DNA from: Bacteroides ovatus
GTDB taxonomy: Bacteria > Bacteroidota > Bacteroidia > Bacteroidales > Bacteroidaceae
Length of the DNA stretch: 64,000 nt
Assembly: GCF_001314995.1 (NCBI RefSeq)
Contig: NZ_CP012938.1
Location: forward strand, 4,278,001-4,342,000
Reading direction: 5' to 3'
The position numbers and the translations under genes were made by a program. Positions 32,104 to 42,455 of the stretch are shown piece after piece. Position 1 is the first letter of the stretch, and each line of letters begins with the position of its first letter. The notes below the pieces were generated by a model. It made no database searches. It saw only the letters and a program-made list of their open reading frames with translations, and was not told the origin of the DNA.

Positions 32104-35100
32104 ATGAGAAATATTCATTTCAAAACGTGTACCTGTCTGTTAGGTATATTGCTGATGCTGTTTTCCGGCATCCAGGCAAGAGGAGCTTCTTTAGAAGTGC
32201 AGCAGGAACGCAAGATATCCGGTACGGTGGTCGATGAAAAGGGTGAACCTGTCATCGGAGCTTCGGTGGTAGTTATAGAGACAAAACAAGGTACCATTAC
32301 CAATATCGATGGTAAATTCCAGGTGAATACCCCGCAGAACGGACATTTAAAAGTCTCTTATATCGGTTATGAAACACAAGAAGTGGCTGTCAAAGACCGG
32401 CAATTACTGAAAATCGTGTTGAAAGAAGAATCCACTGCTTTGAATGAAGTGGTAGTGGTGGGTTATGGTACGATGAAACGGAAAGAAATGACCTCGGCTA
32501 TTTCGCATGTCGGTGCGAAAGACCTGAATCAAATCTCCAGTCTCGATGCTTCCATGCTGTTGCAGGGAAAAGTATCCAGTGTGTCTGTTTCCAATACGGC
32601 TTTGGCCGATCCGAACAGTACGGGAAGTATCCAGATTCGTGGTATATCTTCGCGTAATGCCGGGCTAGGTCCGTTGATTGTTGTAGACGGAGTGCCGGGA
32701 GGGGATATGACAAATATCAATCCTGCCGATATTGAATCGATCGATGTGTTGAAAGACGGTGCCGCTTCCGCTATTTATGGTACACGCGGTAGCAATGGTG
32801 TAATCCTTGTGAATCTGAAAAAAGGAACCCGTGACGGGGAAGTGCATACTACTTATAGTGCTGCCGTCACCTTCAATAAAGCAAAGAAAGAGCTGGACAT
32901 TATGAATGCGGAAGAATATCGTGCTTACCGCACGGTTTCCAATCCACTTTCCGATATGGGAGCAAGTACGGACTGGTTTGATGCCGTTACCCGTTTGGGA
33001 GTGACACACATGCACACGTTGACCTTTTCCGGAGGTAATGCGAGAACCAATTATCGTGTAACAGCCGATTATCGTAAAGCGCAGGGAATTGACTTGCGTT
33101 CCGACCGTAGGGAATATGGTGCGCGTGCTACCATCAGCCACACAACGAAAGACGGCCTGTTTACCTTTGCGGCTAACATGACTCCCCGTGTCATCGACCG
33201 GAACAAGTCAGCCAGTGTCTATGGCAGTGTCATCAAGAATAATCCGACAATGCCGGTTTATGATCCTGAATCAGCTAACGGATACTATCGTTTTCCGTCC
33301 GGAGGTGACAGCTCGAATATTGTCGAACAATTGAATGAGGAAGAGAATGGCACAGAGATTAAATTGCTGGAATGGAATGCTACTGCTGCCGTTAATTTGC
33401 TGCCGTTGTTCAATCCTAATAATCCGAACATGGTCTTGAAATCACAGGTTACTGTTTCACAGTATCAGGTAGATAAGTTCAATGGATGGTTCATCCCGTC
33501 TACCTATGGTCCTAATGTCAATTCGGGGGTTGCCGGAAAAGCGAGCCGTGACTTTGATAAAAACACCAACAACAATCTTGAATGGGTGACCAACTTCTCT
33601 ACACGCATCAAGGATCATCAAATCCGTGCAATGGTGGGGTATAGCTATAATTATGGGGTAAGTTCGGGTATGGGAGCCGAAAACTGGGACTTCTCTTCCG
33701 ACGGATTGACGTATAATAATCTGGGTTCCGGTCTGGAAGCAGCCAAAGAAGGAAAAACCATGATGAGTTCTTATAAAAATGACCATAAATTAATCAGCTT
33801 CTTCGGACGTGTCAATTATGATTGGAAAGAGCGCTATTTGTTCACTTTCTCTTTACGTCACGAAGGTTCCTCCCGTTTCGGTGAGAATCATAAATGGGGT
33901 AATTTTCCGGCTGTATCTGTCGGCTGGCGTATCTCGGATGAGAAGTTTATGAAAGGACTCTCATGGATTGACGATTTGAAGATACGTTATGACTATGGGG
34001 TGACAGGTAATCAGGAAATAGGTAATTACCAGTCTTTGGCTACTTATAAAGCTTATGGCTGGTATCAGTATGGCGGCAACAACTTCCATGTATGGGGACC
34101 GAGTAAGAATGTCAATTCGGAACTTCGTTGGGAGAAGGGACACAATCAGAATATCGGTTTGGACTTCTCGCTCTTCAAACACAAAGTGACCGGTTCATTT
34201 AACTATTTCCACCGTAAACAAAGCGATTTGCTCGGTAGCTATTCCGTATCGGTTCCGCCCAATTTGTTCTCTACCATCTATGCCAATGTGGGTACATTGC
34301 GCAATACCGGTTTCGAGCTTGATATAACTGTAAATGCTGTCCGGACAAAGGATTTCACTTATAGTTTTACTTTAGTGGGAGCCACTAATAACAATAAGTT
34401 TGTCAGCTTCTCTAATGATGTATACAAAGGGCAGAAATATTACTCCACCTGTAACATGGCGAATCCTAACAATCCGGGATATTTGCAACGGATTGAAGAG
34501 GGAGAACGTATCGGTAACTACTTCACCTACCGTTATGCAGGAGTCGATAAAAAGGGTGACTGGCTGATTTATGACAAGAAAGGAAATGTGATTCCTGTAG
34601 CGCAGGGTACGGAAGAAGACAAGGCGGTGACCGGAAACGGTTTGCCGAAATTCACCGGTTCTATGACGCATAACTTCACTTACAAGAACTTCGACTTGAC
34701 TGTTGCCCTCCGCGGTGCTGCCGGGTTTGATATATTCAATGTGCACGACTTTTATTTCGGCTTGCAGAGTATGAGTACCAACCAGCTAACGACTGCCTAT
34801 TCGAAGAATTCGCATATCACGACGGGTAAGAATGTGATTACCGACTATTTCATTGAATCGGGTGATTACCTGAAGATAGACAACATCACTTTAGGATATA
34901 CCATGAACCTGAATAAGAAGTATATTGAGAAGATACGTTTGTTCGGTACGGCCAACAATCTTTATACATTCACGAAGTTCACAGGTGTAGATCCTTCTAC
35001 ATACGAAGTGAATGGACTGACACCGGGTACTTTCGGAGGAGGATACAACTATTATCCGTCTGCCTTCCAGTTTATTTTAGGTTTACAAGTTAGTTTTTAA
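32104..35100 (+). CDS. SusC/RagA TonB-dependent transporter (locus C)
   Basis: The 998-residue protein has a signal peptide. A carboxypeptidase-regulatory-like domain follows (about 36-110; ISGTVVDEKGEPVIGASVVV, VSYIGYETQEV), then the plug (about 120-240; NEVVVVGYGTMKRKE, IDVLKDGAASAIYGTRGSNGVILV) and a beta-barrel ending LGLQVSF. There is no STN domain, so signalling is through the DUF6377 regulator rather than a sigma factor. It starts 31 bases after the GDPD gene and is followed at 13 bases by its SusD partner. Confidence 0.95.
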   Translation: MRNIHFKTCTCLLGILLMLFSGIQARGASLEVQQERKISGTVVDEKGEPVIGASVVVIETKQGTITNIDGKFQVNTPQNGHLKVSYIGYETQEVAVKDRQLLKIVLKEESTALNEVVVVGYGTMKRKEMTSAISHVGAKDLNQISSLDASMLLQGKVSSVSVSNTALADPNSTGSIQIRGISSRNAGLGPLIVVDGVPGGDMTNINPADIESIDVLKDGAASAIYGTRGSNGVILVNLKKGTRDGEVHTTYSAAVTFNKAKKELDIMNAEEYRAYRTVSNPLSDMGASTDWFDAVTRLGVTHMHTLTFSGGNARTNYRVTADYRKAQGIDLRSDRREYGARATISHTTKDGLFTFAANMTPRVIDRNKSASVYGSVIKNNPTMPVYDPESANGYYRFPSGGDSSNIVEQLNEEENGTEIKLLEWNATAAVNLLPLFNPNNPNMVLKSQVTVSQYQVDKFNGWFIPSTYGPNVNSGVAGKASRDFDKNTNNNLEWVTNFSTRIKDHQIRAMVGYSYNYGVSSGMGAENWDFSSDGLTYNNLGSGLEAAKEGKTMMSSYKNDHKLISFFGRVNYDWKERYLFTFSLRHEGSSRFGENHKWGNFPAVSVGWRISDEKFMKGLSWIDDLKIRYDYGVTGNQEIGNYQSLATYKAYGWYQYGGNNFHVWGPSKNVNSELRWEKGHNQNIGLDFSLFKHKVTGSFNYFHRKQSDLLGSYSVSVPPNLFSTIYANVGTLRNTGFELDITVNAVRTKDFTYSFTLVGATNNNKFVSFSNDVYKGQKYYSTCNMANPNNPGYLQRIEEGERIGNYFTYRYAGVDKKGDWLIYDKKGNVIPVAQGTEEDKAVTGNGLPKFTGSMTHNFTYKNFDLTVALRGAAGFDIFNVHDFYFGLQSMSTNQLTTAYSKNSHITTGKNVITDYFIESGDYLKIDNITLGYTMNLNKKYIEKIRLFGTANNLYTFTKFTGVDPSTYEVNGLTPGTFGGGYNYYPSAFQFILGLQVSF

Positions 35101-35113
35101 AAAAAGAACCATT

Positions 35114-36889
35114 ATGAAAATAACAAAATATATCATAGGATTGAGTATGATGGCGGGCACAGTGTTAGGCTTACCGTCTTGTACGGATCTGTCGGAAACG
35201 GTGTATGACCAGGTGATGTCCAAAAACTATTATAACACGAAACAGGATGTTATCAACGCTGTTTTCCGTCCCTTTGAGCACATGTATTGCTGTATCTGGA
35301 TACGCCATGAGAACGAGGAACTTCCGGCAGATCAGTTGATTACTCCCACTCGTGGCACTTGGTGGTACGATGGAGGTTTGTGGGAAATGTATCACCGTCA
35401 TCAATATGATGATATCAATCAAGGCGACTGGTTGAGCGAATGGGAAAACTTTTATGTAGGTATCGGCCAATGCAATATGGTATTGGATGACTTGAACCAA
35501 TTGAATCCGTCCAATTTTGGTTTGAGTGACAGTGAATTTGAAAGTTTTAAAGCGCAGTTGCGCTGTATGCGTGCCTGGGGCTATCTCCGTCTGTTGAATA
35601 CCCATCGCAACTGTATTCTGACTACTACATCAGACCAGGCTGTGAACGAATTGCCGGAAAACCGGAAACAAGTCTCTCCGCAAGTAATGTTCGATTTCAT
35701 CGAGAGTGAATTGAAAGACTACTGTCTGGCAGCTTTGCCCTCCAAGAGTGGACAATCCGGAAACGGTAGCCAACAGGGACAGTTTACGAAAGCTGCTGCG
35801 GCATCCTTATTGGTGCGTCTCTATCTGAATGCGGAGGTATGGATCGGTCAGGCGAAATGGCAGGAATGTATCGATATGTGTAAACGTATCACGGGAGGAG
35901 AGTTCGGATATTATGCGATTGCGGATAACTGGTATGAACCTTTCGACTGGAACAATGAAATGTGCAATGAGGTGATCTTCGGTTTTCCCGGTTCTTACGG
36001 GCTGACCAGCTGGCATCTGCAAAATGACAGAAGAACGGTTTACGGACGTGGTTTGCCTTATGGTAGTGCGTATTATCTGAAAATAGAGGGAAATGGCGAA
36101 CGGAATCCGAAATACGCGCTTTCACCGAGCTATGACAATCAGCAGCCACGAGAACTGTTCGACTATGGATTGGGAATGGTTACCCGGAAGTTTGCTAAGT
36201 ATCAGGGAGACATACGTTATAAGCAATATGTAAACACTGGTAACAATACCCGTGAAGGTATGTTCTTTCTCGAAGGTAAGATTGCCAACTCCGCTGTCAG
36301 CGGAGGATATGCTAAGAATCCGGACAATCAATATGTGATTTATTTGCGTGACCAGGTCGGACGATTCGAAGGGAATGCAGAGTCAGGCTATATCTCCAAT
36401 CCGGCTTATAAGGAATCTAAATTGGGTAATGGTGACTTCAACTCCGGACTTTACTGTGTGAAGTATCCTTTCTATCCGTTTACCGGAGGTTATTATATTG
36501 AGTCCGACTATACAGAGATTCGTTTGGCAGAGATTATTTATTCTCAAGCTGAAGCTCTTCTCCGTCTCGGACAGGCGGGTGAGGCTGGTAAATTGTTGAA
36601 CAGCGTGCGTAAGCGTAACTACGAAAACTTTACAGCAAATATCGCTTACCAGCCGGAAGGCAACGTGGTACTCGATCGGAAAGAAATGCTGGATGAGTGG
36701 GGACGGGAATTTCTGGCGGAAAGCCGTCGTCGTACAGACTTGATTCGTTTCGGCAGGTATCAGGAAGCATGGTGGGACAAACCACGGGATGCGGACAATC
36801 ATTATGAGCTGTTCCCCTTGTCGCAGACACAACTGGAACAGAATGAATACCTGAAACAGAATCCCGGTTATCCGGATATTGCCCGGTGA
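35114..36889 (+). CDS. SusD/RagB family outer-membrane lipoprotein (locus C)
   Basis: The 591-residue protein has lipobox LPSC (Cys23) and the SusD fold. Conserved blocks are QLRCMRAWGYLRLLNTHRNC, AAASLLVRLYLNAEVWIG, EIRLAEIIYSQAEALLRLGQAGEAGKLLNSVRKR and the C-terminal DEWGREFLAESRRRTDLIRFG. It is longer than many SusD proteins, with a middle insertion (about 290-440) rich in Tyr and Trp that may form a larger ligand lid. It binds substrate at the surface and closes the SusC channel. Confidence 0.94.
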   Translation: MKITKYIIGLSMMAGTVLGLPSCTDLSETVYDQVMSKNYYNTKQDVINAVFRPFEHMYCCIWIRHENEELPADQLITPTRGTWWYDGGLWEMYHRHQYDDINQGDWLSEWENFYVGIGQCNMVLDDLNQLNPSNFGLSDSEFESFKAQLRCMRAWGYLRLLNTHRNCILTTTSDQAVNELPENRKQVSPQVMFDFIESELKDYCLAALPSKSGQSGNGSQQGQFTKAAAASLLVRLYLNAEVWIGQAKWQECIDMCKRITGGEFGYYAIADNWYEPFDWNNEMCNEVIFGFPGSYGLTSWHLQNDRRTVYGRGLPYGSAYYLKIEGNGERNPKYALSPSYDNQQPRELFDYGLGMVTRKFAKYQGDIRYKQYVNTGNNTREGMFFLEGKIANSAVSGGYAKNPDNQYVIYLRDQVGRFEGNAESGYISNPAYKESKLGNGDFNSGLYCVKYPFYPFTGGYYIESDYTEIRLAEIIYSQAEALLRLGQAGEAGKLLNSVRKRNYENFTANIAYQPEGNVVLDRKEMLDEWGREFLAESRRRTDLIRFGRYQEAWWDKPRDADNHYELFPLSQTQLEQNEYLKQNPGYPDIAR

Positions 36890-36944
36890 AATCGGTGAAT
36901 TTGCGATTATTCTTATCTAATGTACAAGTTAAAAAAGAAAGAAA

Positions 36945-38396
36945 ATGAAAAATAGTTTATTCATAATATCGAAGCTATGTATGCTGGCTTTCATTCTCCT
37001 GTTGGCACAGGGATGCCAGGAAGACTATGAGATGATAGACCCGCCGCTGATGACCGACTACGACGATGATCTGGACGAAGAAGTGATTATGCAGAAAGGG
37101 CTGGAGAGTTACTTTGTGACTCAATTCGGTGAAGGTGAGATGGATGGTAGTTCCTGGGAACAGGCGTTGGATGTGGCTGGTTTCCGTAAGCTGTTGAGCG
37201 GTTCTGTCGATCTGTCCAAGAGTACGATTTACATGAGTCAGGGGAAATATGTCATGTCCGAAGAAAGTGGACTTGGTGTAATCGTTCGTAAGAATGTAAA
37301 GGCGATTAAGGGCGGATATAGTCAGTTTAGCGAAGGGACCGATGTTTCGGCACGTGATATAGATACATATGTGACTGTTATCAGCGGCGATGTGAACGGA
37401 AATAAACAGGCGGATGCCGGTGATTGTGGTTTGTTATTGGTGAAGAAAGGGCATATTACCATTGAGGGAGTTACTTTCCAATATGGATATGTTTCTGAAG
37501 CGGATGCCAGTACAACCGAATGTGGTAGTGGAATTTATGTGAGCGGCGGTGCCGGTGATACTTCCATCGAGTTGACCGACTGCGTGATTAGAGATTGTAC
37601 ATCAGGAGTAACGACTTCTGCCAAGCAGGGTGGTCCGGCAGTCTTTGTCTTGTCGGGACAGGTACGGCTGAATAATGTGAACTTGCTGGATAACACGGCT
37701 GTCGGTCGTGGAGGAGCTGTTCGTTGTAATAGCAAGACAGCGGTGGTGTTTATGAATGGTTGTCTGCTGAAAGGTAATTCTCATAACGGTTCGTGGGGAA
37801 ATGGTATTCAGATGTCGGAAGGACATATCTGTATTAACAATACCACGTTGATAGATAATATGGGGACAGGTGCCGCTTTGAACGGAGGAGGAAGTATCCT
37901 GCTGACCAATAATACAATCATTGGAAATACGAGCGATAGTCATGGAGCAGTACGTTGTGAGACAGGTGTCGGCGGTGATACGAAGTTTATTAATAACCTA
38001 TTGCTCTCTGAAAATCCTTCGGCTCCGAGCTTTAATCTGAACGGCAGCAATTTTGAAGCCTTTTCGAAGGGATATAATGTGTATCAGCGCGTGACGGGAA
38101 TAACGATGAGTGCGTCCGATACGGCTTATCCCAATCCGGTGAATGGTACGCTGGATGAAAAGGGAGTGTATGTGTGGGATCTTAATCAGATTGGTTCGGT
38201 AAAAGGATATGCTACCAAACAGGCGGTGATAGAAGTTGCGAAAAGTTTTAATCCGGTGGCTTCGCCTATTGCTAATTTGGGAGAAGTGTTTGTGGAATGG
38301 GTCGGTGAAGATGCTTTCGGTATAGACCAACGCGAAGTGACTCGTAATGCGAACAAGATGCAAGCCGGTGCTTATGATGCGGTTCTGACAAATTAA
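36945..38396 (+). CDS. Right-handed beta-helix lipoprotein, putative surface glycan-binding protein
   Basis: The 483-residue lipoprotein (lipobox LAQGC, Cys24) has an acidic N-terminal linker (DYDDDLDEE) typical of surface-exported Bacteroides lipoproteins. A parallel beta-helix (about 150-370) follows, with repeats such as IELTDCVIRDCTSG, VRLNNVNLLDNTAVGRGGAVRC and INNTTLIDNMG. Its helix and C-terminus (IDQREVTRNANKMQAGAYDA) closely resemble the C-terminal half of the protein at 39328. No lyase catalytic residues stand out, so binding is more likely than cleavage, although a polysaccharide lyase is possible. Confidence 0.82.
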   Translation: MKNSLFIISKLCMLAFILLLAQGCQEDYEMIDPPLMTDYDDDLDEEVIMQKGLESYFVTQFGEGEMDGSSWEQALDVAGFRKLLSGSVDLSKSTIYMSQGKYVMSEESGLGVIVRKNVKAIKGGYSQFSEGTDVSARDIDTYVTVISGDVNGNKQADAGDCGLLLVKKGHITIEGVTFQYGYVSEADASTTECGSGIYVSGGAGDTSIELTDCVIRDCTSGVTTSAKQGGPAVFVLSGQVRLNNVNLLDNTAVGRGGAVRCNSKTAVVFMNGCLLKGNSHNGSWGNGIQMSEGHICINNTTLIDNMGTGAALNGGGSILLTNNTIIGNTSDSHGAVRCETGVGGDTKFINNLLLSENPSAPSFNLNGSNFEAFSKGYNVYQRVTGITMSASDTAYPNPVNGTLDEKGVYVWDLNQIGSVKGYATKQAVIEVAKSFNPVASPIANLGEVFVEWVGEDAFGIDQREVTRNANKMQAGAYDAVLTN

Positions 38397-38415
38397 ATTC
38401 TAAAACGACTGTAAC

Positions 38416-39309
38416 ATGAAGAAGATATTTTATATGATAGCTTTGGGTATCGGACTAGCCGGATGCTCAAACAACGAGGATGAGTTACTATCAATGGGCA
38501 GTTTCCCCGAAGATCATGTCATCCGCGTCATTACCGAAGTGAATGAACCTCTGTCACGTGCAGGGTATGACGCCATGAATCTGGAACGTTTCGGATTAAT
38601 GATCCGTAACAGCGAAAATGCTGCTTATAACTATCATAAACAAATGATTGGTTCCGGCAGTTCCTGGAGTACATCCGACGGTCAACAGATGCTTTGGGAT
38701 GCAGAAAGAACACCTGTGACGATGATAGCGTATGCGCCATTTATGAGTGAAGCTACTCCGGATGCTTCGTTGACGGTCAATGCGTTAACCAACCAGTCTA
38801 CCGAAGAAAATGTGAAATCCTCCGATTTCCTGTTGATGAAAGCAACAGTTGACCCGGAGCAGGATTTGACGGCGGATGGGAAACTGAAAATCTCTTTGAA
38901 TCATGCCATGAGCAAGCTGATTATAAAAATCACGGTCAATGGTACGACGGATGCTTCCATGAGTAAGTTAGGAGATATGGCCATCAATGGGGCTGTTGTC
39001 AATGCCACTTGTGATTTGTCGGCAGCGGCTCCGGTAGTTGTTCCTGCTGCGGATGCGGTAGTGGCAACTGTGGCTCCCTATAAAGGGACGGAATCCTGCG
39101 AATGTATCCTGCCTCCGCAAAAAATAGCAGAGGGTTTCTCTGTCAATTTCAGCTATGACGGGAAACTGTATATCTGGACTGCAAAAGAGGCCATTGAACT
39201 GGAGAAGGGCGTGGAACATACCTTAACTCTCAATGTAAACACAACAGTCCGACTGGCTGCTAAGGTGGCCAGAAATTGGGCAACCGGGCAACTTATCGAC
39301 CGGAATTAA
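38416..39309 (+). CDS. Fimbrillin-like lipoprotein (Mfa-like family)
   Basis: The 297-residue lipoprotein (lipobox LAGC, Cys17) has the fimbrillin-family pattern: VIRVITEVNEPLSRAGYD near the start, WDAERTPVTMIAYAPF, the central LKISLNHAMSKLIIKI and a C-terminal LEKGVEHTLTLNVNTT. Bacteroides fimbrillins form cell-surface fibres, but copies embedded in utilisation loci may serve as glycan-binding proteins. It lies 19 bases after the beta-helix gene and 18 bases before the fusion gene, so it is part of the same operon. Confidence 0.83.
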   Translation: MKKIFYMIALGIGLAGCSNNEDELLSMGSFPEDHVIRVITEVNEPLSRAGYDAMNLERFGLMIRNSENAAYNYHKQMIGSGSSWSTSDGQQMLWDAERTPVTMIAYAPFMSEATPDASLTVNALTNQSTEENVKSSDFLLMKATVDPEQDLTADGKLKISLNHAMSKLIIKITVNGTTDASMSKLGDMAINGAVVNATCDLSAAAPVVVPAADAVVATVAPYKGTESCECILPPQKIAEGFSVNFSYDGKLYIWTAKEAIELEKGVEHTLTLNVNTTVRLAAKVARNWATGQLIDRN

Positions 39310-39327
39310 AGAAGGAGGAGATAAACT

Positions 39328-41478
39328 ATGAAGATTACAAAACTGATATTGGCTGCGTATCTACTAATGAGTATGGCGGCTTGTGATACGGATAAAAATA
39401 TAGCTGTATACGGTGAAGATTCCGGTGCTATTCAGATTGAAGCCGCTATTAATACTGCCTTTACCCGCAGTAATCCCGGTGCGGCGGGAGATCAGCAGAA
39501 ACAATTTAATGAGGGTGATGAAATTCAGTTAAGTTGTGAGGATGGGTATCTGAATTATGTACTTGCCGGAGGAAAATGGGTGCCGACCGATAACTATTAT
39601 TTGAGATGGGGTGCAGAGCCGGTGACTTATTCGGCTTTCTATCCAGTGGTAAGTGGAGCCAGTACGACTAATTTTACGCTTCCCACGAATCAGCAACGTC
39701 TCGAAAATCTGGCTAAAGCAGATTATATGACGTGTACTGTGGAGAATGCAACAGACGATGGTTCCCGTATTCTTCGTTTGGGCATGAACCGGAAAATGGC
39801 AAAAGTAATCATGACGCTTGCAGATGTAGGCGGACAAGGTAAGGTGCAGGGGGTAAAGATCGGTTCTTATCAGGGATATACGAATGGCGAAGTGGTATCG
39901 GGTACTTCTTTGATATCGCCGTTCATTACAGTTCCCGAAGGTGGTAAGGCAGGACAGAACGGTTGCACTTATACTGCCATCGTAGCCCCCGGAAAAGCCG
40001 GGACAACCGATACGTTTGTCTCCTTGAATTATTTGGGAGAAGATTTGGTATTACCCGGTATCCCGGAATTGAAGCCCGCAAAGTGTTATGAATTCACGCT
40101 GAAAGTGGAAGGTTCGATTATAACCATTAGTGAACCCATTGTTTCTCCGTGGGATAGCGGTACTTTGCCGGGAGGAGATGCGGAAGAATTGCAGCTTGCG
40201 GCTTACTACGTAAAAGAACAGCCTGCCGGAAACGCAACCGGTATGGATTGGGATAATGCAATGGGAGTGGATGCGCTGCGCAACTTATTACAGACGAATG
40301 GTAACAGCGACATTTCCAACGCTAATGCAGTCAAACTGGATGGCAAGAAGATTTATGTAGCTGCAGGCTCTTATGAGATGGCGAAAGAAAATTCCGGCGT
40401 GAAGATAGAATATAGCGGTTATAGCAAGCAAGTGGAAATAACGATTGAAGGCGGATATGATCCTTCAAGTACGGGAACGGACTTGACTAAGCGTGACGTT
40501 CGTAAATATACGACTGCTTTTGTCAGAAATAGCGGCAGTGGAGCGTCAGCAACATCCAACTCTTTATTAGTGCTGGGTAATCAGACAAATATTATTTTCG
40601 ACGGTTGTACTTTCAACGGACAATATGGATTGAGCGATGCAGGAAGTGTCCGTGCCGTATTTGTTGCGGCAGGTGGAGGTGATGCAACCCTGCAACTGAA
40701 TAATTGTGTCATCAAGAACTTCAATCGCGGAAGCGATGGTGGAACAGATGGTGGAGCAGCCGTTAAAGTATCAAAGGGAAGAGTCCTGCTAAATGATGTA
40801 GAGATGGTGAATAACAAGGCGACAGGGCGGGGAGGAGCCATCACTACCACCGCAGCAAACAGCTTCCTGTTTATGAATAATTGCTTGTTACATGAGAATT
40901 ATGCACCGACCGCTTGGGGAACTGCCATTCATGCCGGAAATGGATATGTCTGTATGAATAATGTAACCGTACTTGGTACCACCGCTACCGGAGGAAATAG
41001 TATCACAGTCAATGGAGATGCCTATTTTATGCTTGCCAATACTACCATTGTTGGAAATTCAGGTAATCCGAACGGTGTCTTCCGTGCAGGGAAGAATGCT
41101 TCCCTGGTGGTCAACTCTTTATTTGCCAAAGGAGCCGGAAACAGGACGATTTATGCAGGTAATATCACTTCCGGAGGATACAATGTCTATCAGGCGGCGG
41201 ATGCAGGTTGGGGAGCTGTTGCTACAGACACAGACTATTCATCCCAAACTCTTCCCGCTGCAACTTTGACCGATGGTGTTTACCAATGGACGGTAACCGG
41301 TACTATTGATGAATTTGCGACGAAGCAGGCTGTGATTGATGCGGTGAAATCTTTCGATGCAACTGTGGGACAGCAATTTATCAATTGGGTGGGCGAGAAC
41401 GGCTTTGGAGTAGACCAACGAGGAGTTGCCCGTAATGTCAACAAGATGCAGGCTGGTGCTTATGATGCCGGGTTGTAG
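39328..41478 (+). CDS. Fimbrillin / beta-helix fusion lipoprotein
   Basis: The 716-residue lipoprotein (lipobox MAAC, Cys19) has an N-terminal fimbrillin-like domain (about 25-280; AINTAFTRSNPG, WGAEPVTYSAFYPV, LRLGMNRKMAKVIMTL) fused to a right-handed beta-helix domain (about 285-716). The second part parallels the separate protein at 36945: WDNAMGVDALRNLL against WEQALDVAGFRKLL, GRGGAITT against GRGGAVRC, and NKMQAGAYDA at both ends. Thus the two preceding genes appear here as a single polypeptide, which supports their working together. It is probably surface exposed. No enzyme motif is seen. Confidence 0.83.
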   Translation: MKITKLILAAYLLMSMAACDTDKNIAVYGEDSGAIQIEAAINTAFTRSNPGAAGDQQKQFNEGDEIQLSCEDGYLNYVLAGGKWVPTDNYYLRWGAEPVTYSAFYPVVSGASTTNFTLPTNQQRLENLAKADYMTCTVENATDDGSRILRLGMNRKMAKVIMTLADVGGQGKVQGVKIGSYQGYTNGEVVSGTSLISPFITVPEGGKAGQNGCTYTAIVAPGKAGTTDTFVSLNYLGEDLVLPGIPELKPAKCYEFTLKVEGSIITISEPIVSPWDSGTLPGGDAEELQLAAYYVKEQPAGNATGMDWDNAMGVDALRNLLQTNGNSDISNANAVKLDGKKIYVAAGSYEMAKENSGVKIEYSGYSKQVEITIEGGYDPSSTGTDLTKRDVRKYTTAFVRNSGSGASATSNSLLVLGNQTNIIFDGCTFNGQYGLSDAGSVRAVFVAAGGGDATLQLNNCVIKNFNRGSDGGTDGGAAVKVSKGRVLLNDVEMVNNKATGRGGAITTTAANSFLFMNNCLLHENYAPTAWGTAIHAGNGYVCMNNVTVLGTTATGGNSITVNGDAYFMLANTTIVGNSGNPNGVFRAGKNASLVVNSLFAKGAGNRTIYAGNITSGGYNVYQAADAGWGAVATDTDYSSQTLPAATLTDGVYQWTVTGTIDEFATKQAVIDAVKSFDATVGQQFINWVGENGFGVDQRGVARNVNKMQAGAYDAGL

Positions 41479-41526
41479 CAATAAAGTAATAGGTCGTTGA
41501 ACAAAATTGAGTAGAAAGATTAAATA

Positions 41527-42438
41527 ATGATAGATATGAAGAAAAGCAAGTTTATAGTGCTTTTGTTACTTTTCTGTTTGCAGCCAGGTTTCCTGGCTGC
41601 ACAACGGGCGGAGGCCATCCGCAAGGATGTATTGAATCCGCACCTGGATAAAGTATTGGTGGTGGCGCACCGTGGAAATTGGAGTATTGCCCCCGAAAAC
41701 TCCCTGGCGGCTATTGATAGTGCTATTCGGATGAAAGTGGACATTGTAGAGATTGATATCCGTAAGACGAAAGACGGTCAGCTGGTGCTGATGCATGATG
41801 ATACGGTAGATCGCACCACCAATGGTACAGGAAAAGTGAAAGATAAGACATTGGCTGAAATAAAGCAACTTCGGTTGAAAGATAAAGACGGCCGTCTGAC
41901 GGAACATACGGTTCCTACTTTGGAAGAAGCTTTGCTGGCTGCCAAAGGCCAGATAATGGTTAACCTGGATAAGGCTTACAGTATTTTTGATGATGTGTAT
42001 GTTATATTGAAGAAAACCGATACTGCCGATTTAGTGATAATGAAAGGTGCTCAACCGGTGGAGACCGTGAAGCGGGAGTTCGGCTCTTATCTGGATAAGG
42101 TAATCTATATGCCCGTCGTAACGATTGATGAGGAGAAATCGATGAAGGTAGTCGAGGACTATATGGAACAGTTGCATCCGGTTGCTTTTGAGTTGTGTTA
42201 CCGGAATGTATCAAGTCCGGTACCTGCCCGGATGGAACGCAGGCTGGCAGGGAAAAGCCTGATCTGGTATAACACTTTGTGGGCTTCTCTGGCAGGAGGG
42301 CATGATGATGAGGCTGCCAGGAAAGACCCGGATGCAAGCTATGGGTATCTGATAAACAAGTTGGGAGCAAGAATCCTCCAAACAGATAGTCCGGCTTTTA
42401 TGCTCGATTATTTGAGAAGTAAAGGATGGCATGACTAA
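41527..42438 (+). CDS. Secreted glycerophosphodiester phosphodiesterase family protein (locus C, canonical motif)
   Basis: The 303-residue protein has a signal peptide (ending near LAAQ) and a GDPD barrel with full canonical residues: VAHRG (His48, Arg49), APENS (Glu57), VEIDIRKTKDG (Glu75, Asp77) and MHDDTVDRTTNGTG (His90, Asp91). NLDK occupies the later metal-ligand position, as in the 12032 protein, which it resembles closely (AHRG.W..APENS; ELCF/ELCY; TLW.SL.GGHDDE). No lipobox is seen, so it is likely periplasmic. Starts at 41527 and 41536 are both possible. It follows the surface lipoproteins and precedes GH20 by 17 bases. Confidence 0.89.
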   Translation: MIDMKKSKFIVLLLLFCLQPGFLAAQRAEAIRKDVLNPHLDKVLVVAHRGNWSIAPENSLAAIDSAIRMKVDIVEIDIRKTKDGQLVLMHDDTVDRTTNGTGKVKDKTLAEIKQLRLKDKDGRLTEHTVPTLEEALLAAKGQIMVNLDKAYSIFDDVYVILKKTDTADLVIMKGAQPVETVKREFGSYLDKVIYMPVVTIDEEKSMKVVEDYMEQLHPVAFELCYRNVSSPVPARMERRLAGKSLIWYNTLWASLAGGHDDEAARKDPDASYGYLINKLGARILQTDSPAFMLDYLRSKGWHD

Positions 42439-42455
42439 TCACTAAGACTAAATTT

